Shown: piece by piece, positions 1 to 5,606 of the stretch
How positions within the stretch are numbered: the stretch's first letter is position 1
Layout: every line of letters begins with the position of its first letter
DNA from: Acidobacteriota bacterium
GTDB taxonomy: Bacteria; Acidobacteriota; Terriglobia; UBA7540
Assembly (NCBI GenBank): GCA_021828225.1
Contig: JAKASH010000239.1
Coordinates: forward strand, 1 to 5,656
Length of the DNA: 5,656 nt
Direction: 5' to 3'
The notes under the pieces: model-generated
What the model was told of the DNA's origin: nothing
Seen by the model: the letters and a program-made list of their open reading frames with translations, nothing else
The model's database searches: none
Made by a program: the position numbers and the translations under genes

Positions 1-1155
1 GAAGCTGTGGCCGTGCACGGAGTCCGGGATGGCGACGCCCAGCGCGTCCAGCAAGGTTGGCATCACGTCCACCATGCTGGCCAGTTCCCACACCTTCCGC
101 GACTGGTTCAGCCCCGGCCCCTGCAGAATCAGTGGAATGTGGATCGAGCTTTCGTGCGGGCTGCGTTTGTATTCGGTGTTTCGAGTCCGGAAGTGGCAGC
201 CGTGATCGCTGATGAACATCACAATCGTGTTGTCCTCCAGGTTCTCTTCGGCCAGCGTCTTCATCACGGCTCCCACTGATTCGTCGATGCTCTTGCAGTC
301 GCCGTAGTAGCCCGGAAGCTGCGCCTGCCAGTCGCCGGGGAAAAAGCGCAGATCGCGTGGGGCAAAGGGATTCTGGTAGCGCTCGATGTAGCCCTTGGGC
401 GGCAGAAAAGCGTTGGCGTCGTTCTGGAAATGGGGCTCGAGCTGCGAAAGCACCAGCAGAAACGGCTTCTCGTGCCGCTGTTTCAGGAAGCGCACCGCCA
501 GGTCGGTGAGATAGTTGACCCGGTAGATGCCCTTGAACTGCATCGGCTTCCCCTCGCCATCCCAGATCGTGCCTTCATAGGGATGGGAGGTTAACTCCAG
601 CTCGTTCGAAGCTTCCCATAAGTCTTTGAAGCCTCCCCGGTATTCCGGCGGCACGTAGCCATGGCTTGCCGGCTCGCTGTGGGAATTGGGAGCCAGGTGC
701 CATTTGCCAATGTAATTTGTCGTGTAGCCCTGGCCGGCCAGCACGGTGGCCAGCGTCACCGCATCGGGCCGCAGGCCCGGACCGAGTTTCCACACACCGG
801 TCTGCGTTGCGTACTGCCCGGTGAACAGGCAGGCTCGCGACGGAGAACACAAAGGCTGGTTCGTCACCGCGTTTTGCATGCACACGCCGCGTTCGGCCAT
901 CGCGTCAAGGTTCGGTGTCACCCCCATGGGGTTCAGGCCGTTCGCGCCCACAAAATCCCCACGGAACTGGTCCGCGATGTAGATGATGAGGTTGGGTTTC
1001 TTCCGTCCGGCAGCGGAGGGTTGGCCTGCCTGCCCCTCGGAGGCAGCAAGCCCGCTTGCCGCAAGCCCCGGCGCTGCCATCGCCATCGCTGAGCGCTTCA
1101 AGAATTCTCTTCGCGTTGCCGGGCTTGGCTGGCCCTGCGGTTTCGAATCCGACAT
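1..1155 (-). CDS. Tat-exported type I sulfatase, C-terminus cut off by window edge
   Basis: Encodes the first 385 residues of a formylglycine-dependent sulfatase (alkaline phosphatase superfamily), which hydrolyses sulfate esters, here probably on an extracytoplasmic glycan. I read it directly from the minus strand; it has no stop inside the window. Visible marks are a Tat signal (T-R-R-E-F-L-K, residues 14-20, then an Ala/Gly-rich stretch to about 45), metal-site D62-Q63, the sulfatase signature C103-S-P-S-R107 whose Cys is converted to formylglycine, K151-W-H153, P241-H242, D317-H318-G319 and K330. Known members usually run about 450-550 residues, so roughly 100 or more C-terminal residues are missing. 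The ATG at 1155 is preceded by AAGGAG at a 10-nt spacing. The Asp-Gln and Asp-His pairs resemble the choline-sulfatase/phosphonate monoester hydrolase side of the family, so a related phosphoester activity is not excluded. Family assignment is firm; substrate is unknown. Confidence 0.93.
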   Translation of the reverse strand, partial: MSDSKPQGQPSPATRREFLKRSAMAMAAPGLAASGLAASEGQAGQPSAAGRKKPNLIIYIADQFRGDFVGANGLNPMGVTPNLDAMAERGVCMQNAVTNQPLCSPSRACLFTGQYATQTGVWKLGPGLRPDAVTLATVLAGQGYTTNYIGKWHLAPNSHSEPASHGYVPPEYRGGFKDLWEASNELELTSHPYEGTIWDGEGKPMQFKGIYRVNYLTDLAVRFLKQRHEKPFLLVLSQLEPHFQNDANAFLPPKGYIERYQNPFAPRDLRFFPGDWQAQLPGYYGDCKSIDESVGAVMKTLAEENLEDNTIVMFISDHGCHFRTRNTEYKRSPHESSIHIPLILQGPGLNQSRKVWELASMVDVMPTLLDALGVAIPDSVHGHSF

Positions 1156-1165
1156 CGGCGTTCTG

Positions 1166-1171
1166 CTCCTT
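1166..1171 (-). promoter_or_regulatory. Ribosome binding site of the sulfatase gene
   Basis: AAGGAG on the minus strand, 10 nt upstream of the ATG at 1155. It supports this start, which also places the twin-arginine motif at residues 15-16, as expected for a Tat signal. Confidence 0.7.
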
Positions 1172-1225
1172 TTCGGCCTGAATCAGACCCTTACTTTTCT
1201 ATCTCGAGTTCCTGCAAAGGCCACG

Positions 1226-1254
1226 ATCATATACCAGACTCATCGTCGTTTGTA
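1226..1254 (-). promoter_or_regulatory. Possible sigma70-type promoter for the sulfatase gene
   Basis: On the minus strand a TATGAT -10 (1226-1231), inside the AT-rich run GGTATATGATC, lies 17 bp downstream of a weak -35, TACAAA (1249-1254, three of six consensus bases). Transcription would begin near 1219, giving a leader of about 64 nt. If real, the sulfatase can be transcribed independently of the TIM-barrel gene 192 bp upstream. The weak -35 keeps this tentative. Confidence 0.35.
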
Positions 1255-1287
1255 GGGCGAACCGCTGCGGAATCGGAGGATCGCTTT

Positions 1288-1317
1288 CCGCGCATGGCGG
1301 CACGTGCCGCACCGCGG
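1288..1317. repeat. Intergenic palindrome with a perfect 14-bp core (GCGGCACGTGCCGC)
   Basis: The core at 1297-1310 is a perfect inverted repeat with no spacer and a CACGTG centre. Outer CCGC (1288-1291) and GCGG (1314-1317) extend it imperfectly. It lies 31 bp after the stop of the TIM-barrel gene and upstream of the sulfatase. No T-run follows on either strand, so it is not a standard intrinsic terminator. It could be an operator for a dimeric regulator, or a repeat-type hairpin that protects the upstream message. Confidence 0.5.
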
Positions 1318-1347
1318 TCAAATCCTTTCCGCAAACCGTCAGCAGCC

Positions 1348-2262
1348 TCAACTTTGTTCAATCAGTTTTTCAAGATACGACTTATCTTCCCTGATTTCCT
1401 GATCGCGCTGGCTTTGCCCTAGTACCGGCTCAATGGTAATGGGCCCTGTGTATCCAATCTGCTTCAGGCGCGGGATGAGCCGCGGCCAATCCACTTTGCC
1501 GTGGCCCGCCGCAACCTGGCGGCCCAGATAGCGCGGGTTGGTGGGATAAAACCCGTCCTTGGCGTGAACGCCGTACACGTACTTCCCGATCACGTCGATC
1601 GAGTCCACCGGATTGCCCTTGCCATACAGAATCAGATTGGCCGCATCCAGAACCACCTGCACGTTGTCCATTCCGGCGTCTTCGATTGTTCTCAGCAGCG
1701 TGATGGGCGTCTCCTGTCCCGTCTCGTTGACAAAGATCTGCCCGTTGCCCTTGCAGTGGCTGGCGATTTCGCGCACCGCCTTCACCGTGGGTTCGTACAA
1801 CGGGTCGCTGGGAACCTCCGGAATGTAGCCCCACTGGTTGAACGTCGCCGGGATGCCCACCTGCTTTGCGAAATCCGAGGCCCTTTTCAGATGGTCAATC
1901 CGCTGCCGGCGGTACTTGTCAGGAACCAGTCCATAAGTGATGGGACCTTCATACAAATCGTACTTTTCCTCTCCGGGGCCTGAGGTCACCAGCGCCGTCG
2001 CCTCAATCCCATTGCTTTCGAGCGCTGCCCGCAGGCGCCTGGCCATGGCGGGCGAAAAATCGGAGGTGATCACATGAGCTGTGGGTATGCCAAAGTGGCG
2101 AACCTCGGCCATCGCTTTTTCAGGCTCGCTCGTTGCGCTTATCAGCAAACCCATTCGCATGGGCTTCGGCGTTGCGGCCGAAAGCCCGGCAACATTCGCT
2201 CCGGTGGCGGCAGCAGCCGCTGCGGCAATTTGAAGAAATCCTCTCCGGTTGTAACTCTTCAT
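1348..2262 (-). CDS. Tat-exported sugar phosphate isomerase/epimerase-like TIM-barrel protein
   Basis: A 304-residue protein of the xylose isomerase-like TIM-barrel superfamily, whose members isomerise, epimerise or eliminate on sugars using a divalent metal. The N-terminus is a Tat signal: N-R-R-G-F-L (residues 5-10), a seven-alanine run and a hydrophobic stretch to about residue 30. Likely metal and substrate residues are E180 in V-N-E-T-G, D206 and N209 in V-L-D-A-A-N, H233 and K235 in G-V-H-A-K-D, and E278 in I-T-I-E-P. The segment G-H-G-K-V-D-W followed by G-Y-T-G-P-I-T-I-E (253-278) is the usual C-terminal barrel signature. A longer in-frame start exists at 2355 (GTG), but the ATG at 2262 has AAGGAGG 5 nt upstream and places the twin arginines correctly, so I chose it. 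It is divergent from the GH30-like hydrolase and codirectional with the sulfatase. Cytoplasmic relatives act on sugar phosphates; an exported one probably acts on free sugars or glycosides. Some relatives are 3-keto-glycoside lyases, a possible alternative. Superfamily is confident; reaction is unknown. Confidence 0.88.
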   Translation of the reverse strand: MKSYNRRGFLQIAAAAAAATGANVAGLSAATPKPMRMGLLISATSEPEKAMAEVRHFGIPTAHVITSDFSPAMARRLRAALESNGIEATALVTSGPGEEKYDLYEGPITYGLVPDKYRRQRIDHLKRASDFAKQVGIPATFNQWGYIPEVPSDPLYEPTVKAVREIASHCKGNGQIFVNETGQETPITLLRTIEDAGMDNVQVVLDAANLILYGKGNPVDSIDVIGKYVYGVHAKDGFYPTNPRYLGRQVAAGHGKVDWPRLIPRLKQIGYTGPITIEPVLGQSQRDQEIREDKSYLEKLIEQS

Positions 2263-2267
2263 CGTTC

Positions 2268-2274
2268 CCTCCTT
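2268..2274 (-). promoter_or_regulatory. Strong ribosome binding site that decides the TIM-barrel protein start
   Basis: AAGGAGG on the minus strand, 5 nt upstream of the ATG at 2262. It is the best Shine-Dalgarno match in the window and rules in favour of the 304-residue form over the form starting 31 codons earlier. Confidence 0.8.
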
Positions 2275-2368
2275 GTTCGCTTTCATCACCCAATCGGGCT
2301 CTTCGTAGGTCTCCTGAAGTGCCAGCGCAACCCTCTGGCGTTTCGGACCGGTCACGATTCAAACTGGT

Positions 2369-2398
2369 GTTATAAACGGCTTGATCTTATCACGTCCC
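2369..2398 (-). promoter_or_regulatory. Possible promoter for the TIM-barrel gene
   Basis: Minus-strand TATAAC (2369-2374, five of six consensus bases) lies about 18 bp downstream of GGGACG, which keeps only the central GAC of the -35 consensus. Transcription would start near 2362, leaving a leader of about 100 nt before the ATG at 2262. Such a start would lie only a few bases above the GTG at 2355, which further argues against that GTG as the translation start. Confidence 0.35.
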
Positions 2399-2437
2399 CG
2401 CATCCGCAAGAACCGGCATCACAGAAAACCCGCCGCG

Positions 2438-2455
2438 TTATCCCCTTCTTATCCC
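2438..2455. repeat. Tandem TTATCCC repeats, 11-bp period
   Basis: TTATCCC occurs at 2438-2444 and again at 2449-2455 (GGGATAA on the minus strand). The 11-bp phase puts both copies on the same face of the helix. They lie upstream of both divergent genes, so they could bind a regulator. Short repeats like this also arise by chance. Confidence 0.3.
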
Positions 2456-2566
2456 GTTTGGTTCTTCAAAAAGCTGTTAAACTGCTGCGTTGCAAAATCT
2501 GAGCGTTGGGCGATTCAATTCAAAACGCCCTGCTGCGAGGGTTCACGCAAGCGAGGTTTCAACACC

Positions 2567-2570
2567 GGAG
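2567..2570 (+). promoter_or_regulatory. Ribosome binding site supporting the hydrolase start at 2580
   Basis: GGAG ends 9 nt before the ATG at 2580. No comparable site precedes the in-frame ATG at 2490, so this supports the shorter protein with an N-terminal Tat signal. Confidence 0.6.
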
Positions 2571-2579
2571 TCATTTTCT

Positions 2580-4622
2580 ATGTCAAAAAAGCCGAAACCT
2601 GCCGACACAAACAATTCTGACGCGAAGCTCAACCTTTCGCGGCGCGAGGTGCTGAAGGGCGCGATGGTTTCCGTCGCTTCCCTGGCCGGGGCCGCCGCCC
2701 TGCCGGGCCAGGCTGCCACCCAGGATCAAACGCCCATCCAGTTGCCAAGCGCGAGCGCGCCCGCCGGGCCCCGCGGGCAAGCTTTCCGATACGATACCTC
2801 CACGAAGGAAATCCAAATCTGGGGCGTGCACGGTGAAGTTTATCCGCGCACTTACTTCCAGGAGTTCCTGCCCGCGCTCTTCGACCGCACTCTTGTCTTC
2901 GACAATTTCGGCCTTGGCGACGGCGGCGTTTTCAGTTGGATCTTCACCGGCCGCCACGGAGGCTTCACCGTCGAAATCAAACCGGGTGAAGTCTCTCTCA
3001 CCCAGCGTTACTACGACTCGCCCGGCCTGTCGCCTTTGCTGACGCATCCTCCCTCGAGCCACTTCCCGGAAAGCGTTTTCGATTCCTCCATGGCCAGTTA
3101 TCAGGGCCGCGTGGAGTCTCTACGGGTTGCGATGGATTCGCATTTAAGCCTGGCGCTTTTCGCCAACGGCAAAAAGATTTTTCAGCAGACCTGCGTGCTC
3201 GACGTCGAGCGGCACCAACTCGTTTACACCGGCAACAATCCGAGCGTGCGTGGCACCCTGCTCGAGCCGGAGGTCGAATCAGCCACGGTTGCGGTCCATC
3301 CCTCGCGCCGCCATCAGACTATGGTCGGCTTTGGCGGCACCACCACGCCGCCCGCCTACGTCCTGCTGAGCCCCGAAGGCAAGCGCCGGTGGTGGGAACT
3401 GCTTTGCGAATACAATCTGCTGCTGCATCGCGATTACCCGATGGGCAAGCGCCTCGATCCGCAGATGAACAACTGGTCGGATCTTGCCGACGCCTCGCCG
3501 CATTATTACGGCAACAACTTCCCGAACTGCGAAGTCAGCGACTTCCACTATCTGAAGGCCATGCATGCCGTCGGCGGCCGGGTGATGTTCGAATTCTGGC
3601 AGCTTCCCTACTGGGCGCTCCAGGCCGAGTGGAAGGATTCAAGCGGCAAGGCCTTTCACAATGTTGCTAATCCTGAAGTGTACACGAGTGCGGTGCTCGA
3701 CTATTGCCATGTTTCCAAACAGCGCGCCGGCTCTCCGCCGGACCTTATCGGCATCCAGAACGAGCTGGGCCAGCCGCCGGAAATATGGAACCAGATGACC
3801 CTGCAACTGCGCCAGGCCCTCGACCGCGCCGGCTTCGAGCCGGTCAAGCTCTATATGCCCGACCGCCCTTTCCTCAGCCGCGGCATTCAAACGGCGAAAG
3901 CTTTTCAGCGTTTTCCGCGCGCCTGGAAAGCCATCGATTTCAGCGTCGTCCACATGTACGACTACCAGAAGTATTTCACCAATCCCGACGGCTACGACGC
4001 CGAGCTCACCGAGTGGCATCGCGCCACCAAAGGCAAGCCGTTCCTCTCCACCGAGCTTTGCGTGAATGATACGAAATACCAGGAGCAGAGTTATCGCGTG
4101 GCTCTGGCGATGGGCCAGCTCTATCACAAGAATCTCACGCTTGCTGACGCCTCGGCCGTCTGCTACTGCTGGACGCTTTTGAACGTGCAGCAGCCATCCT
4201 TCGGCTGGACCCGGTCGCTCTTTGTCCCCGACCGTTCCACCGGGTTCGTTCCCCGAGCTTCCAGTTGCCAGCTCCGCGTCTACGGCTCATTCAGCCGCAG
4301 GGTCCACGAAGGCATGGTGCGCGTGGACGCTGCCAGCTCGAATCCCGATCTGATGGTCACGGCCTTCACCGGCCCCGCCGGCGCCAGAACCCTGATCGCC
4401 TTGAACCGCTCGTCGAAAGCGCAGAGGGCGCAGATCAACTGGCCAAACGCCAGCTTCCATTTCACGGAGTTGACTGACCCTTACCACCAGAACGCCGTGG
4501 TCGAAAATTCCGAGGCTCATCAGAATGGAAATCTGGAAATCACGGTCCAGCCGGGCGCCATCGTGACGCTCTCCACCGTGCCGCTCAAAACGCTGCCGCC
4601 GGATTTCGCCGTCCCGGCCTAG
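2580..4622 (+). CDS. Tat-exported GH30-like glycoside hydrolase with extra N-terminal region
   Basis: A 680-residue enzyme predicted to cleave a glycosidic bond outside the cytoplasm by the retaining mechanism of clan GH-A. A Tat signal (S-R-R-E-V-L-K, residues 20-26, hydrophobic to about 46) is followed by an unassigned, apparently beta-rich region at about 60-235, then a barrel that opens with V-G-F-G-G (249-253), the GH30 hallmark. E395 in G-I-Q-N-E-L is the likely acid/base and E492 in F-L-S-T-E-L the likely nucleophile, 97 residues apart as in GH30. H458 and W531 fit the strand 6 and 8 positions. Residues about 575-668 look like the C-terminal beta-sandwich of GH30. I chose the ATG at 2580, with GGAG 9 nt upstream and correct Tat placement; an upstream ATG at 2490 would bury the signal behind 30 residues. 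GH30 members include glucosylceramidases, xylanases and 1,6-glucanases, and the activity here cannot be told. Clan is likely; exact family is less certain. Confidence 0.8.
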   Translation: MSKKPKPADTNNSDAKLNLSRREVLKGAMVSVASLAGAAALPGQAATQDQTPIQLPSASAPAGPRGQAFRYDTSTKEIQIWGVHGEVYPRTYFQEFLPALFDRTLVFDNFGLGDGGVFSWIFTGRHGGFTVEIKPGEVSLTQRYYDSPGLSPLLTHPPSSHFPESVFDSSMASYQGRVESLRVAMDSHLSLALFANGKKIFQQTCVLDVERHQLVYTGNNPSVRGTLLEPEVESATVAVHPSRRHQTMVGFGGTTTPPAYVLLSPEGKRRWWELLCEYNLLLHRDYPMGKRLDPQMNNWSDLADASPHYYGNNFPNCEVSDFHYLKAMHAVGGRVMFEFWQLPYWALQAEWKDSSGKAFHNVANPEVYTSAVLDYCHVSKQRAGSPPDLIGIQNELGQPPEIWNQMTLQLRQALDRAGFEPVKLYMPDRPFLSRGIQTAKAFQRFPRAWKAIDFSVVHMYDYQKYFTNPDGYDAELTEWHRATKGKPFLSTELCVNDTKYQEQSYRVALAMGQLYHKNLTLADASAVCYCWTLLNVQQPSFGWTRSLFVPDRSTGFVPRASSCQLRVYGSFSRRVHEGMVRVDAASSNPDLMVTAFTGPAGARTLIALNRSSKAQRAQINWPNASFHFTELTDPYHQNAVVENSEAHQNGNLEITVQPGAIVTLSTVPLKTLPPDFAVPA

Positions 4623-4636
4623 CCACCGCCGCGTTC

Positions 4637-4691
4637 TGTAGCGCCGGTGTCCCCACCGGCGCATTTCGGCGCTGAGGAGGACAACGCTACA
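4637..4691. repeat. Palindromic intergenic repeat with TGTAGCG / CGCTACA ends
   Basis: The 55-bp element is bounded by perfect 7-bp inverted termini, TGTAGCG (4637-4643) and CGCTACA (4685-4691). Inside is a perfect 9-bp hairpin, GCGCCGGTG (4641-4649) with CACCGGCGC (4654-4662), around a TCCC loop. A CGGCGC at 4667-4672 offers an alternative pairing. It begins 15 bp after the hydrolase stop and lies between convergent genes. The form resembles REP-like or small non-autonomous palindromic elements scattered between genes in GC-rich bacteria. It may also stabilise or end the hydrolase message, but no T-run follows the hairpin. Confidence 0.6.
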
Positions 4692-4727
4692 ATGAATGCT
4701 GTTGCTATAACCTGCAATCCTCCCTGG

Positions 4728-5207
4728 TCAATTCGCTGCCGCCCGGCGCGCGGATGATGCACGCGGCCCTGGCAGCAACCGCGCCAGCACGAGTACCAGC
4801 ACCCCGCCGATGGCCGTCGCCGTCTGCATCCACGACACATAGCCGATGACGAAAGTCTCCGCGGCGAGCCAGACAAGAACCGTTGCGCCGGCCCAGAATG
4901 CGGCAAAGCGGGCGATGCGAAGCCGGGCAAACACCGCAACCGCCGCCACCAGGAAAGAGCCCCCGACAACGATGAAAAGAATAAGGCTTGGAATCCAGTA
5001 ATCCCTGAAAGGGCTTCCCGCAAGCCACTCGCCCGGGACGCCCTTGGCCCCCGCGATCCCGTAAATGCCGCCACCGAACGCGTTCAGCGCGCCGAAGGCA
5101 AGCAGGCCGCCGAGAGCGTATCTCACCCCCGGCCGGCCGGCGGCCGCAGTCGATTCCTGCCCACCCTCTGCGGCCTCGCCAGGCGAGTGATTGTCATCAC
5201 CGATCAT
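4728..5207 (-). CDS. Small four-helix integral membrane protein, family not recognised
   Basis: A 159-residue protein that I do not recognise. Residues 1-28 are polar and rich in Glu, Gly and Ala. Four hydrophobic segments follow at about 31-52, 72-94, 101-122 and 127-145, and then a short basic tail with several arginines. The first loop holds the notable run V-P-G-E-W-L-A-G-S-P-F (57-67), followed by R-D-Y-W-I-P, which looks conserved rather than random. The basic tail after an even number of helices suggests both ends in the cytoplasm. The reading frame extends to a GTG at 5345, but that extension is of odd composition and would start upstream of the predicted transcription start. The ATG at 5207 has GAGGG 10 nt upstream. 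The gene converges on the hydrolase, so a shared role is not implied. Confidence 0.7.
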   Translation of the reverse strand: MIGDDNHSPGEAAEGGQESTAAAGRPGVRYALGGLLAFGALNAFGGGIYGIAGAKGVPGEWLAGSPFRDYWIPSLILFIVVGGSFLVAAVAVFARLRIARFAAFWAGATVLVWLAAETFVIGYVSWMQTATAIGGVLVLVLARLLPGPRASSARRAAAN

Positions 5208-5345
5208 TCCACCCGGTCCCTCACGACGATTAACAGATGCTGCAAGAAAGAGAATTTCCAGTTCGGCCGCACACACTTGCCCGGGGGACCCACAGCCCCG
5301 CGCTCGCCCCCCTTGGGTCTTCGCGCTGCCGAACTCGGGGATCAC

Positions 5346-5374
5346 ACAGTATTACCGGGGAACCTCGATGTCAA
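5346..5374 (-). promoter_or_regulatory. Likely promoter of the membrane protein gene
   Basis: On the minus strand a perfect TTGACA (5369-5374) is followed after exactly 17 bp by TACTGT (5346-5351), a partial -10 that keeps the T, A and final T. Transcription from about 5338 would give a leader of about 130 nt to the ATG at 5207. It points away from the plus-strand promoter at 5469. Confidence 0.45.
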
Positions 5375-5399
5375 GTTCCTGCCTCGTAAGGGGAGTGCA

Positions 5400-5528
5400 A
5401 TGGCAGTAAATGCTGGGACTGGCCCTACGCGGGTGCCAGGCGCGGCAGAAAATGCTGAAATTTTTCTCTTGACAATTCTACGCTACCGTGCTAGTCTAAG
5501 TATCGGATCGATGGGCTCGACCCCGTAG
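5400..5528 (+). CDS. Possible 42-residue small protein, doubtful
   Basis: The ATG at 5400 follows the purine-rich AAGGGGAG with a 4-nt gap, a fair ribosome binding site, and opens a 42-residue frame with one short hydrophobic stretch (I-F-L-L-T-I-L, residues 21-27). It resembles no family I know. The frame runs straight through the TTGACA promoter and ends inside the hairpin element, and no promoter is evident upstream of it on this strand. It is more likely chance coding over regulatory DNA. Confidence 0.15.
   Translation: MAVNAGTGPTRVPGAAENAEIFLLTILRYRASLSIGSMGSTP
5402..5457 (+). repeat. Two 14-bp direct repeats, 42 bp apart, upstream of a promoter
   Basis: GGCAGTAAATGCTG (5402-5415) recurs as GGCAGAAAATGCTG (5444-5457) with one mismatch. 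The offset of 42 bp equals four turns of B-form DNA. The second copy ends 11 bp before the -35 at 5469. Paired, helically phased sites directly upstream of a promoter are the usual layout for activator or cooperative repressor binding. They also lie between the two divergent promoters. Confidence 0.5.
5469..5497 (+). promoter_or_regulatory. Strong-looking plus-strand promoter with extended -10
   Basis: A perfect TTGACA (5469-5474) is followed by a 17-bp spacer and TAGTCT (5492-5497), preceded by TG one base upstream, the extended -10 arrangement. Transcription would start near 5504. No protein gene starts in the remaining 150 bp, but a terminator does lie downstream, so the product within the window would be a short RNA or a gene leader. 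Confidence 0.55.
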
Positions 5529-5599
5529 GGGCGGGCCTTGTGCCCGCCCTTGGGCGACCACGAAGGGCGCACCTGCCCTCAGTCGGCGGCGACGCTACA
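5525..5599. repeat. Second palindromic intergenic element, GTAGGGGCGGGC ... CGCTACA
   Basis: The left part carries an 8-bp perfect hairpin, GGGCGGGC (5529-5536) with GCCCGCCC (5542-5549), around CTTGT. The right end is CGCTACA (5593-5599), identical to the right end of the element at 4637-4691. GTAG (5525-5528) and CTAC (5595-5598) can pair. The GTAGGGGCGGGC-CTTGT-GCCCGCCC arrangement resembles palindromic elements that recur between genes in several GC-rich soil phyla. The middle is imperfect, so this copy appears decayed. Confidence 0.5.
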
Positions 5600-5606
5600 G
5601 TAGGTA

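Larger units (their letters stand above)
2263..2579. other. Divergent intergenic region between TIM-barrel gene and GH30-like gene
   Basis: A 317-bp gene-free stretch that must carry the 5' control of both divergent genes. It is visibly more AT-rich than the coding regions, especially at 2360-2580. It holds a candidate minus-strand promoter (2369-2398), two TTATCCC repeats 11 bp apart (2438-2455) and, on the plus strand, an AT-rich segment with an extended -10-like TGTTAAACT at 2473-2481 but no good -35. Open frames can be extended into it from both sides, but they show no protein-like features and lack ribosome binding sites. Confidence 0.6.

Noticed and set aside
575..1092. Open frames on both strands across the sulfatase gene (575-883 minus, 661-1092 plus and others)
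   Set aside because: They overlap the clear sulfatase frame with all its motifs and their products look like out-of-frame GC-rich translation (Arg, Pro and His rich).
2263..2355. N-terminal extension of the TIM-barrel protein to a GTG at 2355
   Set aside because: It would place 31 residues before the Tat signal, while the ATG at 2262 has an excellent AAGGAGG at 5 nt.
2490..2579. N-terminal extension of the GH30-like hydrolase to the ATG at 2490
   Set aside because: No ribosome binding site precedes it, and it would bury the twin-arginine motif; the ATG at 2580 fits both.
2583..4127. Long open frames antisense to the hydrolase (2583-3062, 3279-3566, 3639-4127)
   Set aside because: They lack domains and plausible starts; long antisense frames are usual opposite GC-rich genes.
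4641..4662. Hairpin after the hydrolase gene read as an intrinsic terminator
   Set aside because: The stem is perfect but no T-run follows on either strand; the TGTAGCG/CGCTACA ends fit a repeat element better.
4619..5074. 151-residue minus-strand frame overlapping the membrane protein gene
   Set aside because: It is Ser, Arg and Gly rich without coherent membrane segments, whereas the frame at 4728-5207 gives four clear helices.
5208..5345. 46-residue extension of the membrane protein to a GTG at 5345
   Set aside because: The sequence is of odd composition, and the GTG lies upstream of the start expected from the promoter at 5346-5374.
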